Of a stretch of DNA of 9,922 nucleotides, positions 1 through 6,875 are shown piece after piece. This DNA is from DATHWB01 sp040902855 (GTDB taxonomy: Bacteria; Actinomycetota; Acidimicrobiia; Spongiisociales; ZC4RG35), in the NCBI GenBank assembly GCA_040902855.1, contig JBBDWN010000003.1, positions 1 to 9,922 of the forward strand. Reading direction: 5' to 3'. How positions within the stretch are numbered: the first letter of the stretch is position 1; every line of letters starts with the position of its first letter. A program made the translations under genes and the position numbers. Under the pieces are notes generated by a model. It was not told where the DNA came from, did not search any database, and saw only the letters and a program-made list of their open reading frames with translations.

Positions 1-679
1 TGGCGAGGGGGGCGAACACGACGATCAAACCCGCCAGGAACAGCGCGACGTTGGAACCGGATACGGCAACCAGGTGTGAAAGCCCTGCCCGCCGCATCTC
101 ATCGGACACGACTGGCGAGACGCCCGTCGTGTCTCCGATCAGGAAGCCCACGAGCAGCCCTCTGGCAGTGCTCTGCTCGGGCCGGATCTCGGAGACGATT
201 CGGGCGCGCAGCCTCTCCGCAGTCGTGGCATGCCACGAGCCCGCCGGAGCCGGTGCGATCTCATCGGCATCGACCGTGGCGATGATCCAGCGTCCGACGA
301 TCCGGGAGACCGCACCGTCGGAGTCTCCCGTCACCACGATGCGATCGGTGTCGGGGACGACCGAGGAGCGCACGAGGATGATCCCTTCGGGCGAGGCCAC
401 CAGACCGCTCCAACCCCACCTGTCGCCGAGGTCGAGATGAACCCGACCCTCGAAAGTGACGGGGCCGGATCCGAGAGGATCCGGCGGCTGAGCCTCCGCC
501 CATCCGACTGCTGATCCGACGACGAAGACGACGAGGAACATCACCCTCTCGGTCCGCCCGACGAACGCCGGGCGGAGCCAGGCACCGAACAGGACAACCG
601 GGGGCAGCCACCACCACCCTGCGACCCCTCCCCAGGCGGCGATGGCGCCGGCCACCGACGCCCGGGCGATCGGGGTCAC
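1..679 (-). CDS. comEC: ComEC/Rec2-type DNA uptake channel, N-terminal part (runs off the left edge)
   Basis: ComEC is the inner-membrane channel that carries single-stranded DNA into the cell during natural transformation. Reading the minus strand from a GTG at 679, 226 codons are open to the window edge, so the C-terminal half or more is missing. Residues about 8-62 are hydrophobic and Trp/Val-rich, fitting two or three membrane segments. Residues about 70-165 form a soluble stretch as in the DUF4131 region. Residues 171-216 hold the conserved entry to the Competence domain, including LLVGFLIGD and HLVAVSGSNVALFL (family form HLLAVSGxH). The GTG overlaps the comEA stop in a GTGA arrangement, indicating translational coupling and fixing the start. 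Family assignment is firm. Whether this organism is transformable cannot be judged here, since ComEC homologues are common in bacteria not known to be competent. Confidence 0.9.
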   Translation of the reverse strand, partial: MTPIARASVAGAIAAWGGVAGWWWLPPVVLFGAWLRPAFVGRTERVMFLVVFVVGSAVGWAEAQPPDPLGSGPVTFEGRVHLDLGDRWGWSGLVASPEGIILVRSSVVPDTDRIVVTGDSDGAVSRIVGRWIIATVDADEIAPAPAGSWHATTAERLRARIVSEIRPEQSTARGLLVGFLIGDTTGVSPVVSDEMRRAGLSHLVAVSGSNVALFLAGLIVVFAPLA

Positions 680-1224
680 GGGATCCGGACGAGCGGGCGG
701 AGGCGGTCGAGCGTCGCCTCACCGATGCCGGAGACATCCAGGAGGTCCTCGACCGTTTCGAACGGTCCATGTTCGCCGCGGTGCGACAGAATCCGCTCGG
801 CGAGAACCGGTCCGACACCCGGGAGTGATTCGAGCTCAGTCAGAGTCGCTCGGTTGACGACGACGACTCCGTCGTTGTCGACGGCGCGTGCAGGCAGCAC
901 CGAAGACGACGGAACGACGATCTGGCTCCCGTCGACGACTTCAGACGCCAGATTCACGCCTGCCAGGACCGCGGCGGGGGTGGCGCCACCGGCGGCTTCG
1001 ATCGCATCGACGACACGGGACCCCGCCACCAGCCGCACGACCCCCGGGCGGCGCACCTCACCGGCGACGTGGACGACGAGGATTGCCGTTGCGGGATCCT
1101 CGTCAACCACGAATGTGGGTTCAGCGACGACGGGTTGGTCGTCCTCGGAGGACGACCACCACCACGCGCCGAGCGTGATGGTCACGACGACGGCGACGAT
1201 GGCTGCGGATTCGATGCGCTTCAG
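676..1224 (-). CDS. comEA: ComEA-like DNA-binding protein (SLBB plus helix-hairpin-helix), probable CTG start
   Basis: ComEA is the membrane-anchored receptor that binds double-stranded DNA outside the cell membrane and hands it to ComEC. From the CTG at 1224 the protein is 182 residues. Residues about 8-23 form one hydrophobic segment ending in WWW, which suits an N-terminal anchor. Residues about 50-105 are an SLBB domain (VHVAGEVRRPGV, LASEVVDGSQIVVP). Residues about 122-180 carry two helix-hairpin-helix motifs, LPGVGPVLAERIL and VSGIGEATLDRL. The first conventional start in frame is a GTG at 1185, but it would cut the anchor in half and I see no clear ribosome binding site for it. The CTG has GGAGAGG seven bases upstream. 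No ATG, GTG or TTG occurs in frame in the stretch I read upstream of the CTG. A sequencing error destroying an ATG is the alternative. The gene overlaps comEC by 4 bases. Function is confident; the start is moderately so. Confidence 0.88.
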   Translation of the reverse strand: MKRIESAAIVAVVVTITLGAWWWSSSEDDQPVVAEPTFVVDEDPATAILVVHVAGEVRRPGVVRLVAGSRVVDAIEAAGGATPAAVLAGVNLASEVVDGSQIVVPSSSVLPARAVDNDGVVVVNRATLTELESLPGVGPVLAERILSHRGEHGPFETVEDLLDVSGIGEATLDRLRPLVRIP

Positions 1225-1231
1225 ACCGGAA

Positions 1232-1238
1232 CCTCTCC
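1232..1238 (-). promoter_or_regulatory. Shine-Dalgarno sequence of comEA that points to the CTG start
   Basis: The minus strand reads GGAGAGG, then seven bases (TTCCGGT), then CTG. Strength and spacing are those of a good ribosome binding site, and the next in-frame GTG is 39 bases further on. A weak possible promoter lies upstream on the same strand: TGGACC at 1276..1281 and TACCTG at 1253..1258, 17 bases apart. That pair matches consensus poorly. Confidence 0.6.
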
Positions 1239-1289
1239 GACCACCCGCGCAACAGGTATCGCGTCCGGAGCTTTCGGTCCAGACCCCGG

Positions 1290-1295
1290 TAGGTT
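1290..1295 (+). promoter_or_regulatory. Candidate -10 element of ppk2 (TAGGTT)
   Basis: TAGGTT fits the TANNNT pattern and ends seven bases before the ATG at 1303. That is the spacing expected when transcription starts at or next to the start codon, giving a leaderless mRNA, which is common in actinobacteria. No convincing -35 element was found. The same bases include AGGT, which could instead serve as a weak ribosome binding site. Confidence 0.35.
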
Positions 1296-1302
1296 GTCGG
1301 TC

Positions 1303-2118
1303 ATGCTCATCGACCCAGACCCGTACCGTGTCCGACCCGGATCGTCAGTCGATCTCGCCTCGTTGGACCCCCGTGACACCGGATCGTTCGAGGGCGGCAA
1401 GGCCGACGGCAAATCCCTCCGGCGGGAGATGACCGCCCGGCTCTCCGAATTGCAGGAGAAGTTCTACGCCGACGGTCGGCATCGTCTCCTCCTCGTGCTG
1501 CAGGCAACCGACACCGGGGGCAAGGACGGCACCATCAAGAAGGTCTTCCGTGGCGTGAATCCCGCCGGAGTGCGGATCGCCTCTTTCAAACAACCCACCC
1601 ATCAAGAGTTGGCGAGGGACTATCTGTGGCGGATCCACTCCCGCGTGCCGCGGGACGGCGAGATCACCATCTTCAACCGCAGCCACTACGAGGACGTCCT
1701 GATCGTGCGGGTGAAGGACTTGGTCTCCGAGGACGTCTGGTCGAAGAGGTACGCACACATCAACGACTTCGAACGAATGCTGGCGGACGAAGGCACGACG
1801 ATCGTGAAGGTCTATCTCCACATCTCGAAGGACACCCAGCGCGAGCGTCTGCAGGCGCGGGTCGACGACCCGACCAAGCATTGGAAGTTCAACACCGCCG
1901 ACCTCGCCGAACGCAAGCTCTGGGACGACTATCAGACAGCCTTCGAGGACATGCTCGAACGCACGTCTCAGGACTATGCGCCCTGGTTCGTGGTGCCGGC
2001 GGATCGGAAGTGGTATCGCGATCTCGTGGTCAGCTCGATTCTCATCGAGACCCTCGAGTCGCTCGATCTTCGCTATCCGCCCAGCGAGGACGACCTCGGC
2101 AACATCGTCATCGAGTGA
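1303..2118 (+). CDS. ppk2: Polyphosphate kinase 2 family, class III-like polyphosphate:nucleotide phosphotransferase
   Basis: PPK2 enzymes are cytosolic P-loop kinases that move phosphate between polyphosphate and nucleotides. The class III group typically makes ATP or ADP from AMP/ADP and polyphosphate. From the ATG at 1303 the protein has 271 residues, close to the usual 260-300 for the single-domain form. The order is typical: an N-terminal DPYRVRPG segment (6-13), the Walker A loop DTGGKDGTIKKVF (70-82) with Lys74, the PTHQELARDYLWR segment (98-110), and the Walker B region IFNRSHYEDV (123-132). This arrangement resembles the TIGR03709 group, but substrate preference is inferred, not shown. 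The frame stays open upstream over comEA; that is a high-GC artefact because family similarity begins near 1303. The gene diverges from comEA and converges on the HELVH gene with 3 bases between stop codons. Confidence 0.92.
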   Translation: MLIDPDPYRVRPGSSVDLASLDPRDTGSFEGGKADGKSLRREMTARLSELQEKFYADGRHRLLLVLQATDTGGKDGTIKKVFRGVNPAGVRIASFKQPTHQELARDYLWRIHSRVPRDGEITIFNRSHYEDVLIVRVKDLVSEDVWSKRYAHINDFERMLADEGTTIVKVYLHISKDTQRERLQARVDDPTKHWKFNTADLAERKLWDDYQTAFEDMLERTSQDYAPWFVVPADRKWYRDLVVSSILIETLESLDLRYPPSEDDLGNIVIE

Positions 2119-2121
2119 CTG

Positions 2122-2517
2122 TCAGACACCGGCGATCCGGCCCGCCTCGACTTCGTAACGGATTTGGCGGTAGCTCGTGTCGTGGTCATACCCGGACAGC
2201 CGGGCCCTGAGGTAATCGTTGACGTATCGCACGATGAATCGAACCGGTCCCGCCTCGGTCCACTGACGCACGTGGACGAGTTCGTGGAGGAGAAGCGGAC
2301 CAAAGTCCGGCTCGTCACCGGACAGCAAGCGAGGGTGGAAGAAGATCCGGTTCATCACCGTCATCGCCGCCACCGGTCCTCGCCACACGCGCAGCATCCA
2401 GGCGGGTGCGGGGCGGATGTCCACGCGATCGAGATCGCCCAATCCGGTGAGGGCGCGGATCGCCGAGATCTCGAACCCGGCGCCAGTGATGAGCGGACCG
2501 ACCCGCACGATCCTCAA
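2122..2517 (-). CDS. Small uncharacterised protein with an HELVH zincin-like motif
   Basis: I recognise no named gene. From a TTG at 2517 the protein has 131 residues; a GTG at 2508 would give 128. The clear signal is LLLHELVHVRQW, with H78, E79 and H82 forming an HExxH zinc-site motif. It is followed about 40 residues later by YRQIRYEVEAGR, where Glu122 or Glu124 could be the third ligand. This layout recalls DUF4157-type putative metallopeptidase domains. Before the motif lies NRIFFHPRLL, after a mildly hydrophobic stretch (about 38-56) that is too polar for a sure membrane segment. No signal peptide is visible, so it is probably cytoplasmic or membrane-associated. The TTG overlaps the leuS stop as TTGA, so it is probably translated with leuS. 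It converges on ppk2. Peptidase activity is inferred from the motif only. The gene is confident; the function is not known. Confidence 0.75.
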   Translation of the reverse strand: MRIVRVGPLITGAGFEISAIRALTGLGDLDRVDIRPAPAWMLRVWRGPVAAMTVMNRIFFHPRLLSGDEPDFGPLLLHELVHVRQWTEAGPVRFIVRYVNDYLRARLSGYDHDTSYRQIRYEVEAGRIAGV

Positions 2518-4688
2518 CCGACGACGATGTTGACGATGTTCGGGGGTCGGGCGATCACCTTGCGAATCTCGCCGCCGCCGAGCCATTCTGCGATTCGTTC
2601 CGACGCCAACGCGGTGGCTTCTGCAGTCGCAGCATCGATGTCGGCGGGCACATCGATCCGATCCCGTACCTTTCCGTTGACCTGGATCACCATCGTCACG
2701 ACGTCACGTGCGACGAGTTGTGGATCCCACCGTGGCCAGGCTTCGGTGGCGAGCATCGACCCGTGGCCGAGCCGCTCCCACAACTCGTGACTGAGATGAG
2801 GTGCCATCGGGGACAGGAGGAGCAGCATCAACCGGATCGACTCGGTGTGCGTCTCGCGTGCCAAGCCATCCCGCAGGGCGGCCTGCAGCGTGTTGGCGAA
2901 GGTCATGAGATGGGCCACCGCCGTGTTGAACGAGAAGCGATCGATGTCCTCTGTCACCTTCTGAACCATGCGATGCGCTTCTGCCAGCACCTCGCGATCG
3001 GCATCNNNNNNNNNNNNNNNNNNNNNNNNNNNNNNNNNNNNNNNNNNNNNNNNNNNNNNNNNNNNNNNNNNNNNNNNNNNNNNNNNNNNNNNNNNNNNNN
3101 NNNNNGACCATGCCCATGTCGTGGAACACCTTGGTGATGAACCGGGCGTAGAGCAGATGGAGGACGGCGTGTTCGACACCGCCGATGTACTGGTCGACCT
3201 CCATCCAGTAGTCGACCTTCGCCGGATCGAAGATGACTTCGGAGTTCTGGGCGTCGCAGTAGCGCAGGTAATACCAGGAAGAGTCGACGAAGGTGTCCAT
3301 GGTGTCCGTCTCCCGCTTGGCCGGTCCACCGCACACCGGGCATTCGACGTTGACGAAGGATTCGACCGCCGCGAGCGGTGAACGACCACCGGGGGCGTAG
3401 TCCTCGACGTCGGGATGGATCACCGGGAGTTGATCACGCGGGACAGGCACGAGGCCGTCGGTCGGACAGGTGATCATCGGAATGGGACAGCCCCAGTACC
3501 GCTGGCGTGAAATCAGCCAGTCGCGCACCCGGAAGTTGACGGTGCCTCTTCCGAGGCCCTTCGCCTCGAACCACTCGATGATCGTGGACTTTGCCTCGGC
3601 CATCTGCATGCCGTCGAGAAACTCGCTGTTGATCGCAGGGCCGTCGCCGAGATAGGCCTCACCCTCGAAGTCGTCTGGCGGCTGGACGGTGCGAATGATC
3701 TCGATGCCGTACTTGGTGGCGAAGTCCCAGTCGCGCTGGTCCTGACCGGGCACGGCCATGATCGCCCCGGTCCCATACCCCATGAGCACGTAGTCCGCGA
3801 TCCATATCGGCACCTGGGCGCCGTTGACCGGGTTGATGGCGAACCGCCCGGTGAACACCCCCGTCTTGTCCCCTTCCGCCTGGCGGTCGATCTCCGACAG
3901 CCCGCTCGCCGCCTCGATATAGGCGCGAGCGGCGGTCTCATGGGAGGTGCCCGCGATCAGATCGTGGACAAGCGGGTGCTCGGGCGCGAGGACCGCGAAC
4001 GTCATCCCGAACGCCGTGTCCGGACGGGTGGTGTACACGTCGAACGACACGTCGGTCCCCGCGACATCCATCGAGAACGTGCAGCCTTCCGAACGCCCGA
4101 TCCAGTTTCGCTGCATCGTCCGCACGCGATCAGGCCAGGCGTCCAGGTGATCCAGGTCGTCGAGCAGGCGCTGGGCGTAGTCGGTGATCTTGAAGAACCA
4201 CTGGTCGAGATCCCGCTTGATCACCACCGAATCACACCGCTCGCACCGGCCGTCGATGACCTGTTCGTTGGCGAGGACTGTCTGATCCACCGGACACCAG
4301 TTCACGGGGGCGTTGCGCTTGTATGCCAGGCCTCGGTCGTACAACTCCAGGAAGAGCCACTGATCCCACCGGTAGTAGTCGGGCGAGTGGGAGGCCAGCT
4401 CCCTGTCCCAGTCGTACACGGCGCCGAGCCGTCGCAACTGGGTCTTCATCCGGGCGATCTGGGTTTCGGTGAACTCGCGCGGGTGAACCCCGGTCTTGAT
4501 GGCGGCGTTCTCTGCCGGGAGACCGAAGCTGTCCCAACCCATGGGAGAGAGCACGTTGAAACCTTGCATCCGCTTGTAGCGGGTGAGCAGGTCCACGTAG
4601 CTGTAGTTCCGCAGGTGGCCCATGTGCAGGTCACCGGAGGGGTACGGGTACATCTGGACGTTGTAGAACTTGGGCCTGGTGGGATCTT
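2514..4688 (-). CDS. leuS: Leucyl-tRNA synthetase, broken by two assembly gaps (N-terminus and KMSKS region missing)
   Basis: LeuRS charges tRNA-Leu with leucine in the cytosol and edits mischarged tRNA. The upstream piece (4688 down to 3106) begins just before the HIGH-type motif LHMGHLRNY (around 4615-4626). It carries the zinc-binding stretch NWCPVDQTVLANEQVIDG, the tRNA contact NWIGRSEG, the editing domain (VYTTRPDTAFG and MAVPGQDQRDWDFA, with Gln where E. coli has His), RDWLISRQRYWGCPIPM, ETDTMDTFVDSSWYYLRYCD and YIGGVEHAVLHLLYARF. The downstream piece (3005 down to 2514) is the anticodon-binding and C-terminal part, with VIQVNGKVRDRI and a terminal NIVVG. Against E. coli LeuRS from memory, about 30 N-terminal residues and about 90-115 residues spanning KMSKS are lost in the N runs. 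Both pieces have clean open frames, so this looks like missing sequence rather than a pseudogene. Its stop overlaps the start of the HELVH gene. Confidence 0.95.
3006..3105. other. Assembly gap (100 N) inside leuS
   Basis: Exactly 100 N, the usual placeholder for a gap of unknown size. The leuS reading frame ends on a whole codon on one side and starts on a whole codon on the other, so an intact gene needs a true gap length divisible by three, which 100 is not. The KMSKS catalytic loop falls in the missing part. Confidence 0.97.
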
Positions 4689-4788
4689 NNNNNNNNNNNN
4701 NNNNNNNNNNNNNNNNNNNNNNNNNNNNNNNNNNNNNNNNNNNNNNNNNNNNNNNNNNNNNNNNNNNNNNNNNNNNNNNNNNNNNNNN
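4689..4788. other. Assembly gap (100 N) between leuS and paaA
   Basis: A second run of exactly 100 N. It hides the leuS start, the intergenic region with both divergent promoters, and the region in front of the paaA start. Its real size is unknown, so additional genes could lie here. Confidence 0.97.
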
Positions 4789-4791
4789 AGG

Positions 4792-5730
4792 ATGACCGTG
4801 CTCACCACCACCGAAGATGCTGCGGCGGCCCGCTTCCAGCAGATCGTCGACGCCGAAGACAAGATCGAGCCGACCGACTGGATGCCGGACTCCTATCGCA
4901 AGACGCTCATCCGTCAGATCGCCCAACATGCCCACTCCGAAGTCATCGGCATGCAACCAGAGGGAAACTGGATCAGTCGAGCCCCGTCACTCAAGCGCAA
5001 GGCGATCCTCATGGCCAAGGTGCAGGACGAGGCGGGTCACGGGCTCTACCTCTATTCGGCGGCCGAGACCCTCGGCGTGACACGAGACGAACTGATGGAA
5101 CTGCTGCACGCCGGCAAGCAGAAGTACTCGTCGATCTTCAACTACCCCACGCTCTCCTGGGCCGACATGGGGGCGATCGGGTGGCTCGTCGACGGGGCGG
5201 CGATCACCAACCAGGTGATGCTCACGCGCTGTTCGTACGGACCCTATTCCCGGGCGATGGTGCGGATCTGCAAGGAAGAGTCGTTCCACCAGCGCCAGGG
5301 CTACGAGATCATGCTGACGCTCGCCAACGGCGTGGGCGAACAGCGGGCGATGGCACAAGACGCCCTCGACCGTTGGTGGTGGCCGTCGTTGATGATGTTC
5401 GGACCGAACGACTCGGAGTCCACTCATTCGGAGCAATCGATGGAGTGGAAGATCAAACGAGTCTCCAACGACGATCTCCGTCAGCAATTCGTCGACATGA
5501 CCGTCCCCCAGGCGGCGTATCTCGGTCTCACGATCCCCGACCCTGACCTCGAATGGAACGCCGAGCGCAACCACTACGACTTCGGACCCATCGACTGGGA
5601 GGAGTTCTGGGCGGTAGTCAAAGGCAACGGTCCGATGAACCGAGAGCGCATCGAGAACAAGCTTCGGGCGTGGGACGACAACGCCTGGGTTCGCGAGGCG
5701 GCACTCGCCCATGCCGCCCGCACGATCTGA
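4792..5730 (+). CDS. paaA: 1,2-phenylacetyl-CoA epoxidase, catalytic subunit PaaA
   Basis: PaaA is the diiron oxygenase subunit that epoxidises the aromatic ring of phenylacetyl-CoA, the committing step of aerobic phenylacetate breakdown. It acts in the cytosol in a complex with PaaC and other Paa subunits. From the ATG at 4792 it has 312 residues, matching the family. It follows E. coli PaaA closely: DWMPDSYRKTLIRQI, HSEVIGMQPEGNWI with Glu50, KVQDEAGHGLYLYSAAETLG with the E80xxH83 iron motif, YSSIFNYPTLSWADMG, and KEESFHQRQGYE with the second E163xxH166 motif. All expected iron-binding motifs are therefore present. The start lies three bases after the gap, so a longer N-terminus cannot be excluded, but the family begins at about this point. 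It is the first visible gene of the paaABCDE operon. Its promoter is lost in the gap. Confidence 0.97.
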   Translation: MTVLTTTEDAAAARFQQIVDAEDKIEPTDWMPDSYRKTLIRQIAQHAHSEVIGMQPEGNWISRAPSLKRKAILMAKVQDEAGHGLYLYSAAETLGVTRDELMELLHAGKQKYSSIFNYPTLSWADMGAIGWLVDGAAITNQVMLTRCSYGPYSRAMVRICKEESFHQRQGYEIMLTLANGVGEQRAMAQDALDRWWWPSLMMFGPNDSESTHSEQSMEWKIKRVSNDDLRQQFVDMTVPQAAYLGLTIPDPDLEWNAERNHYDFGPIDWEEFWAVVKGNGPMNRERIENKLRAWDDNAWVREAALAHAARTI

Positions 5731-5742
5731 AGGAGCAGAGCC

Positions 5743-6078
5743 ATGGCCTATTCGGTTCCCCGCATGGAAGGTGACGAGGACCACCAGTTCAACACCGAGA
5801 AGGCCGGATGGCCGATGTGGGAGGTGTTCATCCGCCAGCGACGCGGCATGTCCCACGTCCACTCCGGCAGCCTCCACGCCCCGGACTCGGAGACCGCCGT
5901 CAACAACGCCCGCGACGTCTACACACGGCGTCAGGAGGGCGTGAGCATCTGGGTGGTGCCGTCGACGGCGATCACCGCGTTCGATCCTGAAGAGGCCGCC
6001 GATTTCATCGAGGCCAACGAGAAGCCGTACCGGCACGCGACGTACTACGAGATCCCGGACGAAGTGGGGCATATGTGA
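5743..6078 (+). CDS. paaB: 1,2-phenylacetyl-CoA epoxidase, subunit PaaB
   Basis: PaaB is a small subunit of the phenylacetyl-CoA epoxidase, thought to bridge or organise the PaaA/PaaC core and help link it to the reductase PaaE. It has 111 residues. The family signature is visible as WPMWEVFIRQRRGMSHVHSGSLHAPD (residues about 23-48, written here in the family's usual order), then ARDVYTRRQEGVSIWVV. The N-terminus is about 15 residues longer than in E. coli. The ATG at 5743 follows AAGGAG (5730-5735) at seven bases, a strong ribosome binding site that fixes the start. It lies 12 bases after paaA, and its stop overlaps the paaC GTG. The molecular role is known only from studied homologues. Confidence 0.95.
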   Translation: MAYSVPRMEGDEDHQFNTEKAGWPMWEVFIRQRRGMSHVHSGSLHAPDSETAVNNARDVYTRRQEGVSIWVVPSTAITAFDPEEAADFIEANEKPYRHATYYEIPDEVGHM

Positions 6079-6875
6079 GCGGGATCGCCTACTCCCCCGT
6101 CGCCCAGGGCACGCCTCAGGTCGCCGGGGACTCCCACTTCCGATATGTGCTCGGACTCGGTGACGACAACCTCGTCCTCGCCCAGAGGCTCGGAGAATGG
6201 ATCTCGCGCGGACCCGATCTCGAAGACGACATCGCCGTCGGCAACATCGCCATCGACCACCTCGGCCAGGCCCGTGCCCTCCTCACGCATGCGGGCGAGA
6301 TCGAGGGAAGAGGTCGTACCGAAGACGACCTGGCCATGCAACGAAGCGAACGCCAGTTCACCAACCTCATCATCTGCGAACTCCCCAACGGCCATTTCGG
6401 GGACACCATGGCGCGAGCGCTGTGCCTCGACGCCTACCAGGTGCTGTTGTGGGAGAAGCTCTCGTCGTCGGCCGACGAGACGCTGGGGGGAATCGCCCAG
6501 AAAGCGTTGAAGGAAGCCAGGTACCACCTTCGATATTCGTCGACCTGGGTGATCCGGCTCGGCGACGGCACCGAGGAGTCCCATCTCCGCATGCAGGGCG
6601 CCCTCGATCGCGTGTGGCGGTTCACCGGCGAGATGTTCGCGATCGACCCGGTCGCCGAGGAGATGGCGACCGCCGGAATCGGGGTCGACCCGTCCTCGCT
6701 GCGCGAGCCGTGGCAGACGACAGTCGAAGATGTCCTGACGCGTGCGACGCTCGCGGTCCCGACCGAGGCGATGCACCGGACGGGCGGCCGGGTCGGATTC
6801 CACACCGATCACCTGGGTCACATGCTCGCCGAGATGCAATGGCTGGCGCGGTGGATGCCCGAGGCATCATGGTGA
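6075..6875 (+). CDS. paaC: 1,2-phenylacetyl-CoA epoxidase, structural subunit PaaC
   Basis: PaaC has the same ferritin-like helical fold as PaaA but is the non-catalytic partner, stabilising PaaA in the epoxidase complex. The protein has 266 residues from the GTG at 6075, which overlaps the paaB stop as GTGA. Similarity to E. coli PaaC runs throughout: LGLGDDNLVLAQRLGEW (about 26-42), NIAIDHLGQARALL, RSERQFTNLIICELPNG, KALKEARYHLRYS, VWRFTGEMF, and a C-terminal RTGGRVGFHTDHLGHMLAEM. About 17 extra residues precede the conserved part. A later start is possible, but the overlap with paaB favours the GTG given. Its end overlaps paaD. Confidence 0.96.
   Translation: MSGIAYSPVAQGTPQVAGDSHFRYVLGLGDDNLVLAQRLGEWISRGPDLEDDIAVGNIAIDHLGQARALLTHAGEIEGRGRTEDDLAMQRSERQFTNLIICELPNGHFGDTMARALCLDAYQVLLWEKLSSSADETLGGIAQKALKEARYHLRYSSTWVIRLGDGTEESHLRMQGALDRVWRFTGEMFAIDPVAEEMATAGIGVDPSSLREPWQTTVEDVLTRATLAVPTEAMHRTGGRVGFHTDHLGHMLAEMQWLARWMPEASW

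Noticed and set aside
1069..1302. Extension of the ppk2 frame upstream over comEA.
   Set aside because: PPK2 similarity starts near 1303, while the opposite strand encodes the conserved SLBB domain of ComEA, so the extension is not real coding.
1345..1881. A 178-codon minus-strand open frame within ppk2.
   Set aside because: It mirrors the PPK2 catalytic region, and the plus-strand protein explains the conservation.
3735..3744. Gln in place of His in the LeuRS editing motif (AVPGQDQRD) as a sign of lost editing.
   Set aside because: The conserved Asp residues are kept, and I believe this substitution occurs in other bacterial LeuRS, so it is not evidence of lost function.
3106..4688. leuS as a frameshifted pseudogene.
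   Set aside because: The frame change occurs exactly across the 100-N placeholder; both pieces are uninterrupted and well conserved.
4987..6072. A 361-codon open frame on the minus strand across paaA and paaB.
   Set aside because: It is antisense to two genes with clear family matches, has the composition of a high-GC mirror frame, and resembles no known protein.
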